Source of the DNA: Linum tenue
Taxonomy: Eukaryota; Streptophyta; Magnoliopsida; Malpighiales; Linaceae
Assembly (NCBI GenBank): GCA_946122785.1
Contig: CAMGYJ010000002.1
Coordinates: forward strand, 37,970,495-38,034,494
Reading direction: 5' to 3'
Length of the DNA: 64,000 bases
A model generated the notes under the pieces. The model ran no database searches, had not been told where the DNA came from, and saw nothing but the letters and a program-made list of their open reading frames with translations. The position numbers and the translations under genes were made by a program. Of this stretch, positions 53,876 through 64,000 are shown piece after piece; the stretch's first letter is position 1, and every line of letters begins with the position of its first letter.

Positions 53876-56800
53876 ATGGTGAGAAACGTCGTCTCTGACG
53901 AAGAAGGTAAGCAAATTCCTCCCTGGAACCCTAATTTGCCTCCCTTTCGCGGCCTCGCTTCTACATTTGGTTGAATTCGAATTTTGCCTCTCTTCTTTTG
54001 CAGAAGATGTGGAGCTCGACGAGGAAGAGAATGAACCCGCAGATGCAGTAGAAGATGACGAGGAGGAAGATGACGGTACGAATCACTCAAATTTCTGAAC
54101 TCCTCTTCTTCTCTTTCGGTTTTGTCCGCGGCGGAAGTGTTGTTTTCCTGCTGTGGCGATAATTTTCTAGGGTTTTTGCTGCTCGAGCAATGTTGGCTTT
54201 GTTCGAACGGGGTGAAAGTTTTTTTTTTTCTTGGCAACTTTTTTGACGTGTTTAGTTTTTGCATGGAACATGGGGGGTTTTGTGCAGAAGAAGGGCAGGA
54301 TGAGTACGAAAAGGATGATTTCATAGTGGACGATGTCGAGGAAGATGAGCAAGAGCCCGAGGAAGAAGGGAGGGCGGATAGTGACGAAGAAAGGCAGAGG
54401 AAGAAGAAGAGAAAGAAGAAGAGGCGAGTAATCCCATTATCTTCTTCGCGTTACTACTTGCTTGTTGTTTCTATGGCTCATCCTTTTCTTTCTGCGGTGT
54501 TCAAACAGGGAAGCTGAGGTGCTAGATGAAGATGATTATGAACTCCTAAGGGACAACAACGTTTACCCTCAGAGACCCAAGGTTGTGACATTTCTTATGC
54601 TCCTTTTCCTCTGATATGGAATGCAATTTGCTATCTCTCCTTCTAAATTTGCTAATTTGATTGTACTTGGGATTTGCCTGTTTCTGTTTGCCTGGAAAAC
54701 CTCAGGATACTAAGAAGTTCAAGAGGCTTAAAAAGGCTCGACGGGACGCAGATGATGATGGTGATGGGGTTTTTGCGGAGGGAGATGGATCTGGTAAGGG
54801 TGGGCGTGAAGAAAAACTGAGTCGCACCTTGTTTGACGATGATGAAGGTAAGTGGCATAAAATTGCTTCGAGTCCTGGAGGTGGTTGAAGTTGGTTAGTT
54901 ACAGTTCTCCCAATAGAATCAAACCCAACTGTGTCTTTCAGGACAACGATTTGAGGATGTTGCTGAAGAAGAGGAACAGATTGAAGAGGAGGAGGAAGTT
55001 GAAGTTGGAGAAGATGATGATATGGCAGATTTCATTGTGGAGGAAGAAGAACTCGATGAGCATGGAGTTCCTGTGAGGTATGTAACTCCTATAAATCGAG
55101 CACATATGCCATATGTTGCCCCTTTTTAGAGTGTTAAGTTTGTGAACTAGTGTGCTTAATTTGTAGGCATAAGAAGGTGAAGAAAAAGAAGTCAAGGCAA
55201 GCATCTGGAGCTTCATCTTCTGCTTTGCAGGAAGCTCATGAAATATTTGGCGATGTGGATGAGCTCATAAAACTGCGTAAGCAACAAGGATTAGATTCAA
55301 ATAATGAATGGAGGGAAAGGAGATTGGAAGATGAATTTGAACCCTCCGTACTTTCTGAGAAATATATGACTCAGAAAGATGAGCAAGTTCGACTCAGTGA
55401 TATTCCTGAAAGAATGCAGGTCATTGGAATGTACATGTATCTGGTTTCTTTCTATCATTCTTTTGTTATTGAGGATCCACCACTCATGTTGCTATTGCTG
55501 TTATATCCTGTAGATATCTGAGGAGAGTACTGGTTCTCCTCCAACTGATGAAGTCCTCATCGATGATGAGAGCACCTGGATATATAATCAGCTTGCAAGT
55601 GGCGCAACATCTCTGCTGGGTGTAACCGTCAATAAAGATGATATCGTCCAGTTTTTGGAGCTACATCATGTGCAGAAGTTAGATGTTAGTATTCTTGATC
55701 TCAGTGATATTTCAATCTTCTGTTCAATTTGAGTTCACCTCACAACATCTGCTACTGGTGCTTCTAGGTTCCTTTCATTGCCACATACAGGAAAGAAGAC
55801 TGCTTTAGCCTGTTGAAAGACCCTGGGCAACTTGAGAATGACTATGATAATCAGGATAATGACCAATCACCAAAATTGAAGTGGCACAAGGTAAGGAATT
55901 CAACATTTTCCCCATCCTCCTCTGGGTGAAGGCTAACACATTAAGAACACAAGCAGGATCTTCTCCGCTGACTTAAACATTACTTCTCTGTAGGTGCTTT
56001 GGGCAATTCAGGACTTAGACAGGAAGTGGCTACTCCTGCAGAAGAGAAAAAGTGCTCTCCACTTATACTACGAGAAGCGATTTGACGAAGAATCTAGGCG
56101 CATTTATGACGAGACAAGACTTAATTTGAACCACCACCTTTTCAAGTCTATTATCAAGGCGCTGGAGGCTGCAGAATCAGAACGAGAGGTCGACGATGTT
56201 GATGCGAAGTTTAACCTGCATTTTCCTCCAGGTGAGGTAGGTGTGGATGAAGGGCAGTATAAGAGGCCTAAAAGAAGATCACAATACAGTATCTGTAACA
56301 AAGCTGGTCTATGGGAAGTTGCTAGCAAGTTTGGCCCTAGCGCGGAGCAGCTCGGCCTAACCTTGTCATTGTTAGCGATGGTGAGCTCGCTTTTTCTTAT
56401 TGTATATCAACTTAATATAAAGTGAGGAGACTGAATTGTGTGGAAAAATTGACCATTAAGACTTAAGAGTTACTCCGATATTGATTTTTTGTTCCACTCT
56501 CTCTCTTTGCTACAGAGCTCAGCTTTGGAGGATCCCAAGGAAACACCTGAAGAGATGGCTTCAAACTTTACATGTGCAATGTTTGAAACTCCACAAGCTG
56601 TTCTTAAAGGGGCCAGGCACATGGTATGAATGATTTTTTTTATGTCCAATAGCTGAGTGCTGCTAAGCTCTGGGCGCCAGCTCCTTTGTCCATTGTACCT
56701 TAGGGCGGGGAGCTTTAAGCAACTCAAGATTGAATATGATCTCTATTATAAGATGTGTTAGAACCTCGCGTTTTCATTTCTTTTCCTTTGCTTTCAGGCT

Positions 56801-59800
56801 GCTGTTGAGATAAGCTGCGAGCCATATGTCAGAAAACACATCCGTGGTGTTTACATGGAGCATGCAGTCATATCCACCGCTCCAACTCCTGATGGGAATA
56901 CAACAATAGATTCTTTTCATCAGTTTTATGGGGTGAAATGGCTGCGTGAAAAACCAATTAGTGAATTCAAAGATGCACAATGGCTTCTTATACAAAAGGC
57001 GGAAGAGGAGAAGCTTCTCCAAGTGACCGTCAAGCTTCCAGAAAAACGTATGGAGTTGTTGGTCAATGAATGCAAGGATCATTATTGTAGTGATGGGGTC
57101 AGTAAATCCGCCCAGTTATGGAATGAGCAAAGGCAATTAATAGTGCAGGATGCCCTTTTTGGGTTTCTTTTGCCCTCGATGGAGAAAGAAGCGAGATCAT
57201 TGCTGACAAGCAAATCTAAGCGCTGGCTACTTTGGGAATATGGGCAAGGTTTGTGGAATAAAGTGTCTGTTGGCCCATATCAAAGAAAAGAAAGTGACCC
57301 CTCGTCTGATGATGATGCTGCTCCGAGGGTCATGGCATGCTGTTGGGGTCCTGGAAAGCCTGCAACAACTTTTGTTATGCTAGATTCCTCAGGGGAGGTG
57401 CTGGACGTGCTTTCTACTGGGTCACTTACATTGCGTTCGCAAAATGTTGATGACGTACAAAGAAAGAAGAATGATCAACAACGAGTTCTCAGATTTATGA
57501 TGGATCACCAACCACATGTGGTCATTCTAGGGGCTGTAAATTTGTCTTGTACACGGCTTAAGGAAGACATTTATGAGGTATGTGTCATTTTCTATCTCGT
57601 TGGTTGTTTAGGGGGGGTACCACGCAGATCTATTATTAGACGCATGTGAATTAGATGTAATTTCCGTCTTCATTTCCTAAGGACTAATATTGTTTTTCCT
57701 TAATTTGGAACTGCATGTTTTCCTTAACCTGTCTTATTGTTCATAGCAAGTGCTGTATCAAACATGCGGGGTTTTTGTGCTGCTTCCATGGATTGAGTTT
57801 CAGTTTCCTGTTTGTGGTCGATTTCTGCATCACTTCTTGAACAGTTCCCAGTCCCGTTGCTACTTCGAAGTTACTTGTGAAGATTCGTTTCTTGATGTCC
57901 ATGTTTGCAAAAGAAGCTTGTGAATCTCGTTTTGCTAGATCATACTTCCAAATGCTTTAATTAGAATGAGCTGCTTGATTGTCTTCTTTCTGATGCTCAT
58001 TTACTTTTTTGCTTGGAATCTCCAGATCATTTTTAAGATGGTGGAAGAAAATCCCAGAGATGTGGGACATGATATGGATGAATTAAGCATTGTCTACGGG
58101 GACGAGTCTCTGGCACGCCTTTATGAAAACTCGCGGATTTCCTCTGATCAACTCCCTTCTCAGCCAGGTGAATACAGCTGACTGGCCACTCTTTTCATGG
58201 GTGTGTTTCTTTTAGCTTTTTGTTAAAGAAAGGGATAGTAAGAGTGAAGAAAAATTTATATCTGACTTTCCTGAAATGATCAGGCATACCTATACTGCTT
58301 GTTTATCTTCTAATGGTAGATGGTTTAGATTCTAATAATTTGCAGATATTGCGGGAGTAGTATGTTCAATAAGGGGTTTCAACTTTTAACTGAACTTTTT
58401 TTAGTGTATTTTTAAGCTGAAACAAACTGACCCCATATCTCATTAATTAACTGAGACTCTAAATCTATTGTGGGGGATCAGGAATCGTGAAGAGAGCTGT
58501 TGCTCTGGGACGCCATCTCCAAAACCCGCTGGCGATGGTTGCAACACTGTGTGGGCCTGAGAGGGAGATTCTGTCGTGGAAGCTCAACCCACTGGAGAGC
58601 TTCCTAACCCCGGATGAAAAGTACACTATGGTTGAACAAGTCTTGGTCGATGTCACTAGCCAGGTCGGTGTAGATATCAATCTCGCCATAAGCCACGAAT
58701 GGTTGTTTGGCCCCTTGCAATTCATATCGGGTCTTGGCCCAAGAAAAGCGGCATCTCTACAGAGGTCACTCGTAAGGGCCGGAGCAATCTTCACTAGGAA
58801 AGACTTTGTCACTACCCACAGCCTAGGGAAAAAAGTGTTCGTCAATGCAGTCGGTTTCTTGCGCGTCAGACGGAGCGGCCTAGCAGGCAGCAGCAGCCAG
58901 TTCATTGATTTGCTGGATGACACTCGGATTCATCCGGAATCTTATGGCCTCGCTCAGGAGATGGCGAAAGATATTTATGAAATGGACAATGGTGAAGCAA
59001 ATGATGACGATGATCTTGAAATGGCGATAGAGCATGTTCGCGAGCATCCTACTCGGTTGAAAATCCTCAATCTTGATAAATATTTGAAAGATAAAAAGAG
59101 GGAGAACAAGAAGGAAACGTTTAGGGATATCAAAAGGGAACTGATACAAGGGTTTATGGATTGGCGGAAAAGGTACAAGGAGCCAACTCAAGAGGAAGAG
59201 TTCTACATGATTTCTGGGGAGACTGTGGAGACGCTCGCGGAGGGTAGAATTGTCCAAGCAACTGTGCGTAGGGTGCTACCTGGGAAGGCAATCTGCGTGC
59301 TGGAGTCTGGGTTGACTGGAATTCTGACAAGGGAGGATTACGCTGATGATTACAGAGATATCCACGAGTTGTCAGAGAGGGTTCATGAGGGGGATGTGCT
59401 CACATGCAGGATAAAGGCGATTGATATGAATAGATACCAGGCAAATGTGGCTTGCAAAGAGAGCGAATTGAGGAACAATCGACTGTCCCAGCAGGTGCAA
59501 GATCTTGACCCGTATTACCACGAGGATACAGTTAATTTGCAGAGTGATCAGGACAAGGCTCGCAAAGAGAAGGAGCTCGCAAAGAAGCATTTCAAGCCGA
59601 GGATGATTGTCCATCCTAGGTTCCAGAATATAACTGCTGATGAAGCTATGGAGGTACATACATTTTAGCCCCTAAGTTTTTGTCGTGGTAGGAATACATT
59701 CTGCAATGGATTCTGATATCTTTTTCTTCTTTCTTCCGTGTAGTTCTTGTCTGACAAGGAGCCGGGGGAAAGCATTATACGCCCTAGTTCTCGTGGACCA

Positions 59801-61067
59801 TCTTTCCTCACTCTGACACTGAAAGTGTACAATGGAGTTTATGCCCACAAAGACATAGTCGAAGGTGGCAAGGAGCTTAAGGACATCACCAGTTTACTCC
59901 GTATAGGGAAGACATTGAAGATCGGGGAGGACACCTTCGAGGATTTGGACGAGGTCTCTCTCTCTTTCACTTTCTCACGATTCATATTTTGATTCATCTC
60001 TGTTCCATTTTCTCATTAGTTTTTTGGTGCATGTTTATTTTGTTGCCTATAGGTAATCGATAGGTATGTTGATCCTCTTGTTGTTCACCTGAAGTCTATG
60101 CTAAACTACCGTAAATTCAGAAGGGGAACAAAGGCAGAGGTAGATGAACTCTTGAAGATCGAGAAATCAGAGTATCCCATGAGGATAGTCTATTCCTTCG
60201 GCATTTCCCACGAGCATCCCGGCACGTTCATTCTAACTTACATCAGAAGCACAAATCCACATCACGAGTATGTGGGCTTGTACCCGAAGGGATTCAAGTT
60301 CCGCAAGAGGATGTTCGAGGACATTGATAGGCTCATTGCATACTTCCAGAGGCATATAGACGATCAACTCCACGAATCAGGGCCGTCCATTCGATCTGTT
60401 GCTGCCATGGTTCCAATGCGTAGCCCAGCAGGTGGCGGGTCTTCTGGAGATGGCGGTGGCTGGGGTGGCAGTGGTTCGAACAATGACGGTGGTGGATGGA
60501 AAGGAGGAGACCGCTCTTCCGGTATTGCTTTGCATATCCCTTGTTTATTCCCGAGATCCCCCTACTTCTAGACTAACCATGTTTCTACTATTGTCAGGAC
60601 GGAATGATTATCGAAATGGTGGTGGTGGTGGGCGTGGTGGCGGTCATGAGAGTGGGGTGCCGAGGCCATATGGCGGTCGTGGCGGTCGTGGACGGGGAAG
60701 AAACAACGATAGGCAGGATTCTGGTTACGATCGTCCCAAGTGGGACTCTGGTGGCCGTGGTGGTGGCAACAACAACGATACCAGTAGCTGGGGCAGCTTT
60801 GCAGGCAACAGAGCTCAAAACTCACCTACCAGAGAATCAGGAGGCGGTGGTGGTGTTGGGTGGAGCTCTGGTGGTGGCGGCGGTGGAGGAAGCAGCAGCT
60901 GGGGCGGAGGAGGAAACAGTGCTCGTGACAGTTCCGGCTGGGGTGGGGCTACTGGCGGCGGTGGAGGTGATGATGGAAACTCAGGGTGGGCTAGTAGTTC
61001 GAGGGTGGGGTCGGCGCAGCCGCAATCGGACAGTGGATGGGGCAGCGGAGGCGGCAGCGGTTGGTGA
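53876..61067 (+). CDS. SPT6L: SPT6-like transcription elongation factor
   Basis: It encodes a nuclear histone chaperone and elongation factor that travels with RNA polymerase II. Coding exons: 53876-53906, 54004-54075, 54288-54423, 54509-54581, 54706-54847, 54942-55077, 55167-55419, 55514-55684, 55768-55890, 55994-56380, 56516-56623, 56798-57577, 58026-58167, 58482-59653, 59744-59953, 60053-60521, 60598-61067. Together these give 4875 nt, or 1624 residues, close to the Arabidopsis protein. Regions: acidic N-terminus (to about 350); YqgF/Tex-like domain with VMACCWGPGKPATTFVML (about 722); helix-hairpin-helix with FISGLGPRKAASL (about 925); S1 domain with EGRIVQATVRRVLPGKAICV (about 1100-1170); tandem SH2 domains (about 1243-1420); and a glycine-rich tail with nine GW/WG tryptophans (1436-1624). 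All introns are GT-AG except intron 3, which is GC-AG (AG|GCGAGT). The start sits in CGCCATGG. The frame is intact throughout. Confidence 0.93.
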
Positions 61068-61769
61068 AGAGACTGACAGGAGGCAAAATATGGTCGGCGG
61101 TTTCTAGTTAGAATGAAAGCAACTCTCCTGCGAACAGTAACTAAAATATGTGTAGAAAGAAGCTGCTCTAATCTTTTGCTCTTATATGCTACGGTTGACT
61201 GAACTGAACAGAGCCCTGAAGCCAAAATGTTTAGTCTATATTAGAGAAAAGCAGCTCTCTTGGCCTCTGGAAAATGCCATTTAGGAAGGAGTATATCTGT
61301 TCTTACATTTTAGTACGTAAATATTTTGTTTCAGCTTATAGTACAAACAAGCCGATTTTAGTTCAAGGGAAGGGAGTATAGGGACAAACACAATGAACAA
61401 AATAGAGGTCGAAAGCTTGAAACAATATTACAGACTTGGAGTGTTCACAGAATATAATACAGCAAATACAAGGGACTTGGAAGGAAGGCTATGGCTGCTG
61501 CCATTTCCCCCTTTCTTATTTCACACGCGTTCAACTCACTAGAAGCACTTCCATAGTAATACAACACTCGGTTTTTAAGTTCGAAAACACGTTTCGTATT
61601 AATCGACAAAGAAAATACAAGCCACAAACGAGATCCTTAAATTTCAGGACACACAGCACAGCACGCCCCAGAATCAACTACTGCCACACATGTATTCGGT
61701 ACAGAGTACCGATGTTTTCGTCACAACCTTAAGAAGAAAATCATTCTCAGCTGGTGCTGCATTTCATTC
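61068..61769. other. Convergent intergenic region
   Basis: This 702-bp gap lies between the stop codons of SPT6L and LAZY1 and must hold both 3' untranslated regions. It is AT-rich. No further ORF of note or repeat is visible. Confidence 0.6.
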
Positions 61770-63445
61770 TCAGAGCTCTAACACCAGGTCTGCAAAGCAA
61801 CAAAAAAAAAAAAAAAAATTTGTTTGCTCATATGACTTTCCAGGGAAAAGAACAATGAAATGGAAAATGGAGTTGATTAGATGATGATTGTTTTACATTG
61901 AGCATCTGTCTTGATCCAGCATTCCCTGCTCCCATTAGAGTCACAGTCATCGAGGGTGAACTCTGGCTCCGGGCGTATGTATCCCCTTCTCGTCTCCTCT
62001 CGATTAGCGGCACTGGCAGCTTCATTGCTGTTGTTGTTGTTGTTGTTGGGGGATCCCTTCTTCTTGTTCCTCTTATCTTTGTGCTTGTCGGCTTTGTTTC
62101 CTGCCTTTCTAGCTGTTGCTGCTTGTCCAGTCTCTGTACTCTCAGGATGAACTTTCCTGTGGAACATGCGCATGATCTACAGAAACACGACCACACCAAC
62201 ATGCTTCTAAAAACACATTGTAATAATTTTGAATGGAACTTAATGAATTTCACCTTCTGATTCACTACTTCTACTTGTAAGGATTTTGAACGAAGATTAA
62301 GAATTTCACCTTATGATCCATCTCAGCTACTTCTATTTAGAGTTACGACAGAAGAAAAAAAAAACCCAGAGCAGAACAACACCAACCTTATGCAGTTTCT
62401 TCTCCGCCGAACCATACTCAGCACTGCCGCCGCCAGAACCATCATCATCCGATTTCCTGGAACACGCACGCATCAATTTCTTCATCATCATCTTCTTCAA
62501 AACCTGCACATGAAACTTCTCCCCTTCCTTCTCATTCTTCTTCTCTGCCCCCTCCCATTTCCCGCCATTCTCATCCTCACACATCTTACTCCTCTGAAAC
62601 AGCTCCCCAAGGGAAGTCCTGGTTTCCTTCTTCCTTCCAGCTTCGCCCATCAGTTTCTCTCCTTCCGCAGGAATCTCAACCGCAGACCCAAACAGATACC
62701 CCTGCAACGGGCAGACCCCATTGCTCACTCTGCCTTCCAACAAACCCTTCCCGCTCAGAGTAATGGTGCTCCCATGGCTGCTCCTCCCTCCACTCACGTG
62801 GCTGTTCCTGGCCGACGATTCCTCCGCTGCCAATACCTTCTCCAGCTCGTCGTTGATCAGCTGGAGCTCGGTCTCGGTTGCTTCCTGATCGGTTTCGTTC
62901 TCCGTTATGTTCTCGAGGGAGAATTCGAATGTTGGGGTTGATGGGTCGGTTGAACCCAAGGTTCCTATTGCTAGGAATCCATGGAAGAGGTCCTCGTAGT
63001 AGTGGTCCTGGTCGTGCTCCTCTTCTTCTTGTTCGTGTGAGAATCCCATGTATGACGATTTGTTGTTGAGTTTCTGGTGGGGGAAGGTTTCATGGTCTTC
63101 CGTCGGTGGCTGCGATGTCAGGCAATTGTAGGCTTGCCCTAGAGAAAACCAAAAACAGGGGAGAATGTTTATATGGTGAATGCGACTCTCGGTTTGGCGG
63201 GAACAAGTCTTTCGCTTTGATGAATAAGAAATGAGAAAAGGGATGGAATCCATATGGAGAACGGATTGGAAGATGGTGTACCAATACAGAAATCTTTGAC
63301 CGGCTCATTCTGCCGGAGCTTGCGGTGCATCCAACCAAGTAACTGAAATCGAAAGAAACAACAGCAGAGTGCAGGGGAAGTCGAATTATGAAACCAAAGG
63401 AGCAATGTTTATCAATATGAATTGCAGAGGACTACTTACCTTCAT
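61770..63445 (-). CDS. LAZY1: LAZY1-like IGT-family gravitropism regulator
   Basis: It acts in shoot gravity signalling and branch angle, linked in this family to asymmetric auxin transport. Coding exons on the minus strand: 63445-63440 (ATGAAG, residues 1-2), 63342-63282, 63138-62387, 62176-61897 and 61789-61770. The total is 1119 nt, 372 residues, near the family length (about 360). All five junctions keep frame and use GT-AG. Conserved regions are visible: N-terminal MKLLGWMHRKLRQNEPVKDF, the family motif GFLAIGT (76-82), KGLLEGRVSNGVCPLQGYLF, IMRMFHRKVHPE (from 274), a basic stretch with KHKDKRNKKK (296-313, possible nuclear signal), FTLDD, WIKTDAQ, and the terminal YLVLEL (367-372), an EAR-like end. 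The last exon is only 20 nt; without it exon 4 reads through to a false CKTIII end. LAZY1 is preferred over other members because of the WMHRKLRQN N-terminus. Confidence 0.9.
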
Positions 63446-64000
63446 CTTTGGTTTGTTCTCCTATCTCTCTCTCTCTCTCTATCTTTCTTAACTTGACTCT
63501 GTCCAAATGTTCTGAGAACTGTAAGCTTTGGCCTTTAAATGGAAGACCCAAAGACTGTTTGCAGAATGTGATGGATGTGTATCAAACTTTGCTAAAAGTG
63601 TGCTCTTGAGAGATGGAGGTTGGGAGGGAAAAAAACATTGAGATGGCTACAAATGATTTGGGTTGGCTACCCTTTTTGTCAAGTTCACATCACATGGCCA
63701 AATTGGTTGGTGGGTCCTCGGATATGATGAAACATAGATGTTCTTTATGAATACGGTGCAATATTTCAATTGAGTAATTGTTTGTATAATATTGTTATCT
63801 GGTTGGTTAAATTTTGATTTAGATGAATATATTGTATACAATAAATATCTAATTGTAGGTCACGATTAGCGTACTTCTTAAATATATCATAATTTAAGGG
63901 ATCTGATTGTTGGATGTACTTTGACGAATCAAAATCGTCAATTTTTTTTATGAACTTGATTTTCGAATTTGGGTTAAAGAATTGAGTCATGAAATTCCTC
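63446..64000 (-). promoter_or_regulatory. LAZY1 upstream region
   Basis: On the plus strand the leader carries a CT run (63466-63482), a GA repeat in transcript sense. A TTTAAA box (about 63535-63540) lies some 90 bp upstream of the start codon and could act as a weak TATA. Beyond 63640 the DNA is AT-rich with nothing further recognisable to the window edge. Confidence 0.4.

Noticed and set aside
60568..61225. Proline-, histidine- and serine-rich minus-strand ORFs opposite the SPT6L tail.
   Set aside because: They are the antisense of the glycine-rich coding exon; low-complexity GC-rich sense DNA produces such frames.
61877..61896. A LAZY1 protein ending in CKTIII by reading past exon 4.
   Set aside because: A GT donor at 61896-61895, an AG acceptor at 61791-61790 and the resulting conserved YLVLEL end show that exon 4 is spliced.
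62390..62941. A 183-codon plus-strand ORF opposite LAZY1 exon 3.
   Set aside because: LAZY1 on the minus strand is supported by conserved motifs and splice sites; the plus frame has no family pattern.

Overview
This is nuclear DNA from a flowering plant, most likely a eudicot. The evidence is a plant SPT6-like gene with GT-AG introns and a GW-rich tail, a LAZY1-type IGT-family gene, and plant-type Copia, Gypsy (Athila and Tat-like), hAT, TRIM and LINE elements. There is no bacterial gene organisation. The species cannot be named from the sequence alone.

About 53 kb (1-53700) is a graveyard of transposable elements and the last 10 kb holds two apparently intact genes. From left to right: a TRIM element with 76-bp LTRs (344-635); a tandem pair of deleted Copia copies (640-4340); a small hAT-like element (4485-4987); a minus-strand Copia remnant (about 5360-7466); a gene-free stretch; then a three-level nest. 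In that nest a 5'-truncated Copia (H, 10190 to about 20200) is split by a non-coding LTR element X (10518-16288, minus strand, target duplication GACAA). X is in turn split inside its own LTR by a gag-only LTR element Y (11418-14228, target duplication AGTTG). After Tat-like and Copia LTR remnants comes a 20-kb Athila-type Gypsy element A (22469-42856), which contains a second Athila-type element B (29699-39788, target duplication GGTAG). A and B both keep gag, protease and an accessory ORF but lack reverse transcriptase and the integrase core. After A there is a broken fragment resembling a histidine phosphotransfer (AHP) gene, a degraded autonomous-type hAT element with an 8-bp target duplication (45730-49260), and a LINE ORF1 remnant carrying an internal duplication (51957-53230).

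The genes are SPT6L (plus strand, 17 coding exons, 1624 codons before the stop), a transcription elongation factor and histone chaperone, and LAZY1 (minus strand, 5 coding exons, 372 residues), a regulator of shoot gravitropism and branch angle. They converge tail to tail about 700 bp apart. Both need spliced models: SPT6L uses one GC-AG intron, and LAZY1 begins with a 6-nt coding exon and ends with a 20-nt exon that supplies its conserved last residues.

The most interesting non-gene signal is in A and B. Each family has its own palindromic word (GTTCACGG...CGTGAAC in A, CACACGGCCGTGTG in B). The word is clustered at the same place in the LTR and again inside the element, just upstream of a TATA box and a leader that leads to the accessory ORF. 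This looks like a promoter module duplicated to drive a second transcript. Both families also share a possible covarying stem-loop, internal copies of the polypurine-tract motif, and a 9-bp hairpin next to the polypurine tract.
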